Part shown: positions 45,881-56,370 of the stretch, piece after piece
How positions within the stretch are numbered: position 1 is the stretch's first letter
How the letters are laid out: each line of letters begins with the position of its first letter
Assembly (NCBI RefSeq): GCF_014066305.1
Contig: NW_023501039.1
Coordinates: 496,001-560,000, forward strand
Direction of reading: 5' to 3'
Origin: Letharia columbiana
Taxonomy: Eukaryota; Ascomycota; Lecanoromycetes; Lecanorales; Parmeliaceae
Length of the DNA stretch: 64,000 nt
The notes under the pieces: generated by a model
The model's database searches: none
Seen by the model: the letters and a program-made list of their open reading frames with translations, nothing else
Told to the model about the DNA's origin: nothing
Translations under genes and position numbers: made by a program

Positions 45881-48809
45881 ACTTGTAAATATGGCACGAG
45901 ATAGGTTGGCACAGGCAGCTGTTCACCGAGCACCAATGATCCATGGTACTAGTACCAATATCACTGTGACCCCGGTATCTGTATCAATAATCAAAAATCC
46001 TTCGCAAGCTCTGTACTCCTTAAAGAAGTGAAAGCAAACTCCAAAAGGCGAACGCTGGCTCGAAGCTCCTTGGTGACACGACTCGGTTCCCTTAACCCTC
46101 AGCCCTACGACCCAGTTTATCAACACCAACTAATCGAGTCCGTGAAAACGACATCAACACTGCTCGTCAGGGAACCATGCAGCACACCATCCTCGACAGC
46201 GCAACCCCTGAAGCCTGAACCGGAGCCTGCTTCGCGCACCCACCACCTCTTCGGCCAATTCACCTCTCGAAAAGTCGAAAGCCTGGTTCCGTTTTCGCTT
46301 GTTGGGGAACCGCAATCGCTACCGATGCCGTGCGCGAAGCTGCGGGACTGAGGCACACGGAGTGCGTAAGTGTTCCGGGGAAGTCTGAGAGGTGCGTGTG
46401 GATCAGAAGAGGGTGTTGCTCATCAACTTTGTGATCGCGGGACTAACGGGATGCTGAGCGACACCTTCCCCACCCGCAATTTTCTTGTTTCTGACGTCGA
46501 GTTGGGGTATCATATCCAGAAAGTCTGTCTCGTCTTTCGCGGTTAGGATTCCTTCGGATTGGAGGATCAAGCAGCAGGACAACTCCTTGTTGGCATTGAT
46601 TCCGTCGATTTATTAAGGATTTGTACCCTTTCGAATGCAAACTTTTTTTGGGCACCTTGCCTGTTTGACACATCATATGCAGACGACATGGCTTACCTCA
46701 AGGAGTGAATTCAATCTCTTGCTGACCTGGGCCCAATGAAATGGTACCTGATTGATGAGGCCTGTCGCCAGTGAAATAGAGATGCAGGAATCGAATGGAA
46801 AGAGTTATTAATTACGAATTCGAAGACAAAGGGTCACAAATCATCCGTCCCTTTCAGATTCCTCATTGGTAGGACCCACGGGAAACCCTACCTGGATAGC
46901 AGGGATGTTATACACTGTGTGCAATACGTCGACACAAGAACCAACCCGTCGATTACAAGGACAGAGTTAAAGATGTAATTCTTCATAGCGCCGAAGACGA
47001 GATGGATGTGAGCCTCGGGAAAGGGCACGACAGCCGCGTCTTCGAGTCTGACGAAATGAACTTAGATTGAAGCATCTGGCCTACCGTTGCGCCGGATATG
47101 GGGTCTAACGCCATTGCAGGTCCAAATGATGTCGTTTCTTCTAATCTGTCAGACTTTATGTGCGGTTGGTACGACGATTCGGCTTCGGCGTGCAGGGCGT
47201 GGGAAGGTAGGTGCTCTGCGTCACTTCGGATTAGCTGACTGATTTGTTCCATCCTCTCCTGGATCATTCAAGCAGTCCTTTCAGGACGGAATATCGAGTT
47301 CTGAACCTGACTTGAATAGTGCGAACGGAGACAGGCAGAATGGCACTCAATGCGGCTCTGGCATGGCTAAAAACCTGACGGCAGAGACACTACCGCTGGA
47401 GTGCTGGCCCAGCGATGAAGGTAGGGATGTGTATGTATCGTCTTGTATAGGAGGCAGTATCATGTTCGGGAGAAATCGCTTATGTTGCAAGTCATCGGTC
47501 CTTGGTGCCAGCGCTTCTCTGTAATATAGGTCTCACAAGTGCATTTGGAATACAACGATTAGAGTGGGCGCACACATTCAAAGCAAAGTGTCACTAACCG
47601 CATCTGGGATTGTGTATCTGCGAGGTCGGGTGTCAACATGCAGGTGAACCGTGTCTGCGGCGAGTCCGGGCTGTACATGCATTCTAAGCTCAAAACCCAC
47701 CCGGCGGCGATTTTTGCCAGCGGTTTGCAGCACTTACATCTCGCGTAAGCCTTCCTGCGAACCCAAACTACCCAGAGTAATTAGGTTCCGAACAATTCCC
47801 AAGGACCTTCATCATGGACGGCCGACTCCTCCGCCTCGAACGACCGGGCTCGAACAATGGCTACTCGACCGCATCGTGGAGGATCGCGAACCACCCCGGC
47901 CTGCGCATTTCCGATGCCCAGATCCCAGCAAGCCCTCCCTGCATCCTCCTCCAGCCAAGTCGCGACGTCGATCACCTGATCGACTACCTCACGAGGGTGC
48001 TGAACGAGAGCTTCGGGGCAGACAATGGCTGGACGTTATGGTAATTTACGGTTTCCGGCTCCATCTGCGTGACTGACTGATGGATGGCTGCATGTTGTTG
48101 GAAGATGTAGGTTGACTGGTAGTGTAGGCGCTTACATGCGATTGGGAGCATCGAAAGAGGTCTGGCGGAAGTGAAACGCGGTCCAGCGGGGATTCCGGAC
48201 AGGGTTAATATTATCATTGTGCGGAAGAAGCTTCCGCAGGGCACGGCAGTGGGAGGAATACATCGGCAGGTAGATGGGAGCAGATGAGCTTTGGATCTTC
48301 ATCCATAAAGGGATGATGACCTTTGACACAGGCGTTTCAGAGACGGTGAAAGAGATCTCTGAGATGGAGTAAAGTAGAAGCAAAGCTCGGAGAGAGTATG
48401 CCATGATTGTAGATCAGACGTCTGCTCAGTAGAGTCATGTAGCTAAGACTTCTGGGGATGCAGCAAAAGTCATGCATAGAGGGCGACAAATCTGACTGCA
48501 GTTGTTGAAGATCTACATATCGGGCGCCCTGTGAGAAAAAGCGACAATGGTCATAAAGTCTCTCAAGTGATTGTCATCCTACCTGCAAAAATAGATGCCC
48601 ATGGGCGTAGTCTTCTATATTCAAGACTTTTTGACCAGAAGAGCCGATGTGCTTTGGTTGACAACGCGAAAATGAACAGAGAGGGAGCTTTCTCCTGTTG
48701 GGTTTCGAGGATCTGAAATCCCCTCTATGCATGAATTTTGCTGCATCCTCTTACTTTTACCAGGTCAGTGAGCCACAGGTAGTGATAGGATTTCGTTAAC
48801 AATTAGACC
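45881..48809. other. Gene-poor region
   Basis: About 2.9 kb without a supported gene. Plus-strand frames at 46028-46351 (107 residues) and 47814-48044 (76 residues) are open but have no recognisable features, and I leave them uncalled. Confidence 0.4.
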
Positions 48810-48891
48810 GCAAGGTTGGCCGAGTGGTCTAAGGCGGTGGATTCAAGATCCACTATCGAAAAATGCGTGAGTTCAAATTTTACACCTTGCA
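48810..48891 (+). tRNA. tRNA-Leu(CAA)-like sequence, probably decaying
   Basis: Acceptor arms GCAAGGT and ACCTTGC pair perfectly, the D-arm GCCGAGTGGTCTAAGGC is intact, and the anticodon arm GTGGA-TTCAAGA-TCCAC gives anticodon CAA. The T-arm is degraded: loop and stem read GTGAGTTCAAATTTTAC where GTTCGAATC would be expected. The internal B-box is therefore off consensus, and the T-stem depends on G-U pairs. Differences from the neighbouring tRNA in the T and variable arms are mainly C-to-T or G-to-A. No intron is present, unlike many fungal tRNA-Leu(CAA) genes. Confidence 0.6.
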
Positions 48892-49020
48892 GATGTTATT
48901 GTTTGTTTTTGCTCGTTGTTTCTAGCGGAACGACCATGGGTATGTATAGCGATGGTGTAGCAACAGTTTCATTGATTCTACACGGTGAGTCATAGCTGTC
49001 AACAGGAACCCCACAACAAT

Positions 49021-49102
49021 AAAAGGTTGGCCGAGTGGTCTAAGGCGCCAGATCAAGGCTCTGGTATCGATAGATGCATGGGTTCGAATTCCATACCTTG
49101 CG
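49021..49102 (+). tRNA. tRNA-Leu(AAG)-like sequence with C33
   Basis: D-arm, long variable arm (TATCGATAGATGC) and T-arm (ATGGG-TTCGAAT-TCCAT) are good. The anticodon arm CCAGA-TCAAGGC-TCTGG places AAG at 34-36 but puts C at position 33, which is U in essentially all elongator tRNAs. The acceptor stem has two mismatches at its end (AAAAGGT against ACCTTGC). It lies 130 bp after the first tRNA-Leu-like sequence in the same orientation. It could be a functional variant or a second decayed copy. Confidence 0.6.
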
Positions 49103-49448
49103 AGAGATTTCTTTGCGTTCACTGCTTCTTTTCGATATATCAAATGGCGGATATCCTCTGCACATGACGTCCAATTTGGGCCTCTCCACTTTTTCTTGAA
49201 CAAAGACCGGTCCATCGTGAGAACGTTGTGTCCAAGGATTCTCCTTTTGCATCTATGCATGCCGTCGGCTCATTGCTGCTGCTGCTTTCGCTTTGTTGAG
49301 ATCCAACACAAGTGGCCAGGCATGCTTCTCCATTGATCTGCAACTCCCGTCATCCCCTTCCAACGCGTACAACCACCATGGACCAAACCACCGAATTCGC
49401 TTTGAACGGATCCATTCAGGTGACAGATCCTCCGACCAATGGCGACTC

Positions 49449-49755
49449 ATGACCAGGTCACTAGGGCTGGACATGGACGTGCGCAGCCTTCCAAGCACTC
49501 CTCTCCTCTCACACATTGACGGGGAACCTGCTATCTACCAGTGTCGCGACGAAGTAATCGATCGGCTGAGCGATATCACGACGAAGAGCTTTACCACATT
49601 CGAAGCCCCGAGGGATTGGACTGCTTGGTATGACACTACGAGAGATTGGACGATTCCTCATACACAACGCTAACTGAGTTGCTAGGCGTTTGTACTCAGT
49701 GGAAGGGTGGAGATTGGTCGCGCTGCCCAGATCCATACAGCGAAGCTCATCATGA
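49449..49755 (+). CDS. Hypothetical small protein, two-exon model
   Basis: Exons 49449-49627 and 49686-49755 would give 82 residues. The 58-nt intron has GTATGA, a CTAAC branch-like site and a CTAG acceptor. The first exon (SLGLDMDVRSLPSTPLLSHI; YQCRDEVIDRLSDITTKSF) reads like protein. No family recognised and the gene may extend upstream. Confidence 0.3.
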
Positions 49756-50418
49756 CCCGGAGGAGGATCGTTCCGGTGGAGAGCAAGGCGCGACAACGAC
49801 CCGGAAGGAGGTCGTTCTTGGGGGTATCATGGGGTAGGAGGTGACAATGAAATGGGATGCCAGAGAGCGCGAGGCGAGCATTGCGCATTTCGAATGTACC
49901 TCGAGTTGCAGGTGGTGTGTCAAATGGCCGTATCGTTCGTCAAAATTGCAGGTCAAGCCCATAGATTCCTGTCAAGCATCAACTTGGAGAAGCACCTTTG
50001 CCCTATCTGAATACTGCCCGAGACCGATTTTTCATCAAATGTCCCACTCCGTTGGAGCAGAGAATATCTTGTTGCCATGCTTTGAATCCATAGCCCTTTA
50101 AGACAAGCACGTATCTACTAAAGCCATAAGCTTCGGCTGACCGAGACTTGAGTCTGTGGAAATCGTGATGCAAAGGTGTGGCAAATAGCTTCAGATATCA
50201 CCATCATGGTCCAAGTCTGAATCTATTGTCGAAGCAATGACGACTTTCAGCAGCCTTGGTTGCCAAGTGGAAGGAGTTGAGCTACTCCACCCATGCTTGC
50301 AAAGCTTGTGGGCGCCCTCTGCAAGCAGACAAGTTTATATAACCCCAAATCTGCCAGGTCTTGTCTGATCACGGCGGGTCAATGTATAGTAGTTTGGTCC
50401 TTTTCGCTCAACCGTCGA
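49756..50418. other. Intergenic, no gene seen
   Basis: No supported coding or RNA feature. Confidence 0.4.
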
Positions 50419-51863
50419 TCACGGCTTTCTTAGTTTTTCACCGAACCACTGCCCAATCTCAAGCATATGCTTCTCGTCCCACAACCCAATGCCCTCCCTT
50501 TCCTCAACCTCAAAATTCCTTCTAACAATGGGCTTCGCATCGGCTGTCCTTTCGACTTCCGAGCGTCTGAAGCTTTTTCGCATCAGTTCAACGAGGTCTA
50601 CCCCTTGATCCTTGAACTCGCAATCCTTCCCTAACCCCACTCTTGTCCAAGGTAACAGCAGGTTCGAGCCCGCTGGTGGATATTTGCGAGCCGAAAGACG
50701 CTTCTTGGCAATCGGTAAGAGAAAATTCTCACCCTCCGGACCACCGTTGAGAAGGCTTTCTTCAGTAGATGTAGCAGCCTGGTTCGGGATCTCAGAACTC
50801 GGTGTGCGGAAAAACAGCAGCGGACTTGCAAATGGGTCGAAATATCTTTCTGCTTTCGAGAAGAAAGCGTCTCGGATATCGCAGAGGCCATTGACAGAAA
50901 GAGACCCATTGTTAGCGCCTCCGGGAAAACCACGAACTTTGCGGAAGATTCCTGCTTGGGGAGCGTTTCGTCTCGCAAAGCTTGGGGTCAACGCAGTCCA
51001 ATCAAGGATTGGGTTTCCGACTGCCAGAGCGCTGATGCCTTGGGGCTCTAGCTCTGCAGGCGTATAGAAGCACTCTGTCAGAGCCAGCATCGTAGCTAGG
51101 CTTCCCCCAGCCAGCTCGCCGCATACACCGATCTTCGAGGGTTTGGTGGTCATCCTCAGTCCTTTATAACCTGTATGAATACCGCGGGCAAGGTTCGCTC
51201 GAGTCCAATCATAACCTGCGAGTACCTAGACATTGCATTTAACTCCACGTCTTTCCGTAAAGCATCCAAAGTACCGACCATATGTATAGGAAGTGGATAG
51301 CCATTCTGTGTCGAGAGCCTATAATTTATCTCAACAGCAGTGGCATTTGCGCCAACGGCGAGATCTTTGAGATGAGATTCACACTGCGTCGGCGTAGGAA
51401 TGCCGCGCCTCAGGAAGATGATGATGGGGCTATTACTTTCTGGCCTGGGAGGATAGCGAATGCTGCAAAGGTATCAGCAAGGCTATAAAGCGTTCATGTT
51501 TAGATGTGACGAGTTCGCCTACCGTAATTCGACTGACTTACCAATACCAAGTTTGATCTTGACATGGGTTTCGTCGTCTATGGTCTTGATAATGGGGATA
51601 TTGTAGGAGTGGTATTGATTTCGGCCTACGCTGGCCAATATTCCTCCGGCAGGTTGTAACCTGAAAATGGCAACAGCATCGCTGATCAAGCTTCTCATTT
51701 CAGCCAAAGCTAAAGGAGCGAAGTGATTTGGTGAAGGAGCAGGTGGAAAAGACCCCTGGGCAGGCGCTGCCGAATATTTGCCAGTGCTATCTCCGGCCGA
51801 CTTCGGGGATTATTCTACTACCAAGCGTGCAGCTTACTTACCCTGCGTTGTTTCTTTCGACAT
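50419..51863 (-). CDS. Alpha/beta hydrolase-fold protein, probably without esterase activity
   Basis: Four exons (51863-51838, 51786-51523, 51462-51275, 51215-50419) give 424 residues. The fold-3 hydrolase plan is visible: INYRLSTQNGYPLPIHMVGY (usually NYRLAPEHPFPAAL), YDWTRANLARG, then IGVCGELAGGSLATMLALTE at the nucleophile elbow, and LAVGNPILDWTALTPSF after it. Where active members have the HGGG oxyanion motif this protein has IIIFLRRGIPTP, and where they have GxSxG it has GELAG, so the catalytic Ser is absent. I infer a binding or structural role. The short first exon (MSKETTQG) depends on the inner of two overlapping GTAAG donors to keep phase. Confidence 0.82.
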
Positions 51864-52035
51864 TTTTTGCCTGTTTATGGAAACCTACTGCTGGCATTCG
51901 TTTACATTGATCTTCCCGTACAAATATCGTTACTCTGCGGCAAAACTATAAAGTGTATCGCTCGAAAACAGTTTTGGCAGCTGCGAAAGGACAGTGAAGA
52001 TTTCTTCGACACACTCTGCTGACGACTCCATCGGT
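51864..52035. promoter_or_regulatory. Short divergent upstream region
   Basis: Only 172 bp lie between the hydrolase-fold gene start (minus) and the phosphoglycerate-mutase pseudogene start (plus). Confidence 0.4.
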
Positions 52036-52936
52036 ATGGCACCCGTAATCCACTGCGTCAGGCACGCTCAGGGTAAGACTCCAAGACCACATAGGGCGTA
52101 AGTCTCCTTGGCTGACTCAACAGGCTATCACAACCTCTCCGTGGCTAATCACAGTTTACCGGACCCATCCCTGACTCCATTCGGGGAAGAACAATGCCAT
52201 AAATTCGCCCAAGACTCCCCCTACTATCAATCAATCGGTGCCATAGTCGCCTCGCCCCTCCGTCGAACTATCTACACCGCCTTGTACGGCTTCAAACCCC
52301 GGATAGAGAAGGGCATGTCCGTCATCGCTCTCCCAGAAGTGTGCGACTGGGAAGGGGGCACCCTCCGCGAGTGCTGTTGAGAAGAGAGCGAGGGAGGCGA
52401 GACAATGGTTGAAGGCTAGGCCGGAAGCCGAGATTGTGGTTGTTACCCATGGTGGCTTCCTTCACTACTTTACCGAAGACTGAGTTCGTAACTTCGTACA
52501 TTCCGGAGTAATTCCTCCCTTTTCAATGCCGAGTTCTGAGTTGCAAGACATATTTCGGGAGCAAACGTCTCTTCCTACTCCCGAGACTTGTCTTGCGAGT
52601 CTGAGTTTTGCCTTGAACTACAACGCTGACTCCGAAATGTGCGCAGTCGGACTTCGACAAGGCCATGGGTACGTATGGACGCTGGGTAGATGATGGGAGG
52701 ACGAGGCTAACAACTACTAAGGTACCGGTTGGAAAAACGTCGAACTCAGGTCCTACGAATTTGCCAATGAAGATGGCGAAAACGCCTCATTGGTCGAAAC
52801 GAAGGGTTCCAGGGAATCGAGACGCGGCAGCGAGGTACCCTTGACGAAAGAGGAACGTTTGAATCTACGAGCGACAGCAAAGAAGATCAAGGATGGCGAT
52901 TTATATCCTGTACAGGCGGTACAAGGGAAGGTGTGA
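52036..52936 (+). pseudogene. Phosphoglycerate mutase-family pseudogene
   Basis: Exon 1 (52036-52072) gives MAPVIHCVRHAQ with the RH signature; after a 51-nt intron GYHNLSVANHSLPDPSLTPF and ASPLRRTIYTALYGF follow. The family's middle is missing: after ALPEVCDWEGGTLRECC a TGA interrupts, and the reading frame resumes only one frame over with KRAREARQWLKARPEAEIVV and THGGFLHYFTED, implying a deletion and frameshift near 52378. Next, the Trp codon expected in EDWSDFDKAMG reads TGA at 52481-52483, exactly at the donor of an introner-like intron. The rest (52647-52668, 52722-52936) is intact through TGWKNVELRSYEFA to the final VQAVQGKV. At least two disabling changes make function unlikely. Confidence 0.75.
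52484..52646 (+). mobile_element. Introner-like intron, 163 nt (PGM pseudogene)
   Basis: Starts GTTCGTAACTTCGTACATTCC and ends AACGCTGACTCCGAAATGTG then CGCAG. The 3' end matches the intron at 16433-16585 almost base for base, and GTCTTGCGAGTC is shared with 40411-40544. It follows TGA where TGG is expected, so the last exon base appears changed from G to A. Confidence 0.75.
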
Positions 52937-53341
52937 TGACATGTGATTGTGACTATGACTGCTTTCTTACCGTGCCATAGAAAAGGCTTTGCAGAGTGAT
53001 GACGAGAGAGGATGGATTGGAGCATATTGAAGATTTGAATTGAAGTAAACGAGAAACGTGATAGAGCGTAGACCCTGCAAAGCCTTTCATCCAACATCAT
53101 TAGACGCAAAAAAAGACTAATTTCCCAACAACAAATTTCATGATGCCAGTAATTGTGCGATGATCATGTACAGTACTCGCGTGTGCTTTTCATACCACGA
53201 TATTCCCCACTCGGCCGTCGGACTCTACCTACCATGCAAACCCCGAAGCCGAAGACTTTTGGTCTTTCCAGCCATTCGTGTCAAAGAGAGATCACTCATT
53301 TCCAGAAACCAAAGACGTCAAAGTTACCCAATGACTAGGGA
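52937..53341. other. Convergent 3' intergenic region
   Basis: Between the pseudogene and the 856-residue gene; no gene seen. Confidence 0.5.
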
Positions 53342-56300
53342 TTACCCTTGGACAAAGGTCTCCGTGGTCCATCCGTACTTCCTAAACAGCCTACCGCTAT
53401 AACGTCGCAGAAGGTCAAACCGTATTTCGTTCCCGGGATGAGGCTCATGGAAAATGATGGAAGATTCCGGCTTCCATGCCGGTTCGAAAAGCGACGCCGA
53501 GCCGTCAAGAGACTTGATGCTGAAATCAAGCTTCTGCATCGCAGACACAAAGTCCTTCCACGAGACTTTGGCTCCGATTCGATCCTGGACGTCGGCTGGA
53601 AAGAACTTTCGCATGGTTTTGTAGGGTGCCTTCGCCAGCTCGAACACCTGTGCCTGAGGCTCAGCCGTAACTTCTGCCTCTGGCTCTCCAGCCGCGCCGA
53701 GGTCCGGTGGAGGGTTGGCCACACCGCGCGTCTTGACTTTCTCCTTCGGTCGTGCGGCAAGTGGTGTGCTGCTTTCTGCTTCCGTTTGGAACGTCCGTAA
53801 AGCCTCAATTTCCTCCGGTGTTGTATGTGGGGTTGCCTTCTTTTTCTGTTTTGGGCGGACTACTGCCGACTGCCAGGTACCAGTACGCTCAATTTTACGC
53901 TCAGAAATCCTGTCTCCCATGAAGCCATTGAGTGTCTTCCCGCAAGTCTTTGTGAAGTGCTGATCTACCTGCTGCCAGAATGTGTCAAGCATCGTCTCTT
54001 CTGCGCGAAGTCTGTCAATGGTCTTTTGTGTTCTTCTCGCATTTGCAGGGTAGTCGAAATCCTGGGCTGGTGTCACAAATTGATCGAGGCTGACGCCTTC
54101 CATCTGCTTCTGAATCATGGCGATGATTCCGATGCGCGACTCCACATCGGCAAGAAACGAGTCAAGATCCATCGGGAGCTGAATTCGAGGTTGATGGCAA
54201 CTCAACCGCGCATGGATCTCCCCAAGTGCGGCCGTCTCTGACAATGTCTTCGCAACCTCGGTGGTGATGAGGCCTTTCTGTCTCTTGTCCTTGCGCATGA
54301 TCCGTTCTACATCGTCCAGGATGTTTGGGACGCCCATCAGCGCTGTACGCTCAGGATTCATGAGGTCATAAACCATCCCTATGATGGGCGGAATCTCCAT
54401 GTCCTTCCGAGGAAGATAAGCAATACTACCGTCGTTCTTGCGGGTGCGGTCAAAGTACTCTCGTATTGGCTCACTCATTGGTAAAACCTTTCGCAGGTCC
54501 TCCAAAGGGTATTTTGTTAGCTTGTCTATTACGAGCACAAAACTCGCAAGCGCCTCTTGGTATTTGTCCGGTAGTGGCTCGACGGGCGATGTCGCGATTC
54601 CAATGTGCAATCTTTCGAGCTTCTGCAGGTCCTCTAAGATAATATCCCATATTATCAGATACTTGTATGCGGCATGAATGATATTGCCACAAGCTGTTTG
54701 CAGAATTTTACCCTTCAGCGTTGTGACATCCTCGCTGTACACCCTTTCGAAGACGTATAGGGTCATTTGGTAACGGTGTTGCAAGACATTCTGAAAATAA
54801 GACGGGTCTTCTCTTAGCGCCCCTACACAGATTTCGGAGTCAGCATGAGTCTTTTGAGACAAAGACCTCGAAGTGTAGGACGGATCCAAGAAGTACATAG
54901 ACTGCTTTGCTCCTGAAAATAGTCTTGGAACCCAGTCCCTGGTACCAGAGGAGAGGAGTTACTTGAAAGTACACGTACAGATCTCATCTTCAGCTTCGTC
55001 CTTTTTGGCAGTAGCCAGCTTTCGAAGGTATTCAAGAGAGAAATGCTGAGGTTGGCGATAGGGCGCTTTGGTGTTGACTTCCACCGTTGATTCTGATGGA
55101 GATGTCTCATCGTCAATGATGAGCCCAGCATGAATAGGTTTGACTGATGCTTCAGCCTCCTGAGCCTGAGCATCGGTTCCAGCGGTGGGCGCAGCTTGCG
55201 CACGGTCAATCGTTGCTCCCGCTTTCACACCTCGCATGAGATCCGTGCAGGTAATCAAAAACTGCAGCGTCCTATCCTGTATCTCAAGCACAATCAACCC
55301 TTCGCTGGGATTGAAGCCTGTGCCCATAAGAAGACTCTGGATAGAACTCGAGTCCCCCTTCCAAGAGACGATATCTCCATAGGCTTCTTGTGTCATTTGA
55401 CCGCTCAGCTGATGGCAATATTCGAGTCAGCAATGCCTATTCGAGAATGGGCTTGAGCCTTGAAATATGTCTACAGAGTACATTTTGGCAGCACATGTCT
55501 CTAGATTCATAGGTTGGTGTTGAAAGCAAGAACAGCAAAGACTGGGCTCCGGGAGTACGTACCATCATGGTGTACCCCGTACACGTCATTATTTTGACGG
55601 CATCGGCTGAAGCAGCCATCCGTATTTGCAGCGAATCCGACCAGGCAAAGGCTTCTGGGTCGTTACGCGTTCGGGACTCGATGAACAGCAGTAGGTTTTT
55701 CGACTTGCCAAGATCTTCAACGTTGATGTGGGGCATGAGATAGGCATTTTTGTGTTTGGTCCCATCCCTTTTACGCTCCAGGCTCCACAAAGATCGTTGT
55801 TGCCTAAGTGCGTCGAAATCTGGCCTATGTACTAGGGGTATATCTATCAAGATTTCGAAGTTAGCATTTCCATCTGAAGGCGGGTTTTGAGTCCCACAAT
55901 AGTCCTTGGTAGTCTAATACTCTGAAATCATTTCTTTGCAACTCCCTCTTCTGCCTAGGCAAGGGAACAACGGCTGAGAAAATTGGCTCACCTGGCCATG
56001 CGGTTAGGAGTAACTTTCTCCGCCTATCAGGGTTCCGGTTCCCCCATCGATGCTTTAGATCACGACCATGTTCCGCGAAGATGGAGCCCAATCTTTGATG
56101 GTTGGCGAAGATGCTTCGAGTCCGCTTTGAAGCTTCTAGCTGAATGTCACGGAGGGCTGTGCCATGTTCCTTGTCCGATTCCTCTTGGGTGGTCACTAGG
56201 AGACGTTCTAACGCTGGGGCCAGTACTTGAAGCGTTGCTGCGTACTGAACCTCTTCTGTGCTGCGCTTTGGATCCAAAGCCAAAATGGAGTTTATCAGTT

Positions 56301-56370
56301 GAGAGATCTCTTCTTGGGTCTGCTTTGCATTTGGAATTAGAAGCAGTCTTGCTCTGGAACGAGAGTCCAT
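53342..56370 (-). CDS. Large conserved fungal protein, function unknown; all introns introner-like
   Basis: Four exons (56370-55992, 55843-55563, 55408-54979, 54822-53342) give 856 residues. The introns are 148, 154 and 156 nt and all carry the introner-like 3' motif; each splice restores a natural join: AWP-DIPLVHRPDF, TGYTMM-LSGQMTQEAYG, DEI-WALREDPSYFQ. The protein has conserved-looking blocks (EAFAWSDSLQIRMAASADAV; IPPIIGMVYDLMNPERTALM) and a terminal block IIFHEPHPGNEIRFDLLRRY. I recall this block and EIWALREDPxYF from uncharacterised fungal proteins but know no function. The centre is basic and low complexity (RPKQKKKATPHTTPEEIEAL). The start at 56370 is the first ATG of the frame. Confidence 0.85.
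54823..54978 (-). mobile_element. Introner-like intron, 156 nt (856-residue gene, intron 3)
   Basis: Starts GTACGTGTACTTTCAAGTAAC and ends CATGCTGACTCCGAAATCTG then TGTAG. Splices DEI to WALREDPS within a Trp codon. Confidence 0.75.
55409..55562 (-). mobile_element. Introner-like intron, 154 nt (856-residue gene, intron 2)
   Basis: Starts GTACGTACTCCCGGAGCCC and ends GCTGACTCGAATATTGCCAT then CAG, a diverged 3' motif. Phase 0 between MM and LSGQ. Confidence 0.65.
55844..55991 (-). mobile_element. Introner-like intron, 148 nt (856-residue gene, intron 1)
   Basis: Starts GTGAGCCAATTTTCTCAGCC and ends AATGCTAACTTCGAAATCTT then GATAG, the most diverged branch motif of the set (GCTAAC for GCTGAC). 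Splices AWP to DIPLVHRPDF. Confidence 0.55.

Noticed and set aside
46028..46351. 107-residue plus-strand frame
   Set aside because: No recognisable domain, no splice context and composition that fits chance in a gene-poor region.
46690..46790. DLGPMKWYL-like sequence resembling the Copia reverse-transcriptase motif
   Set aside because: The match is only nine residues, the frame has nearby stops, and flanking sequence does not continue the reverse-transcriptase pattern.
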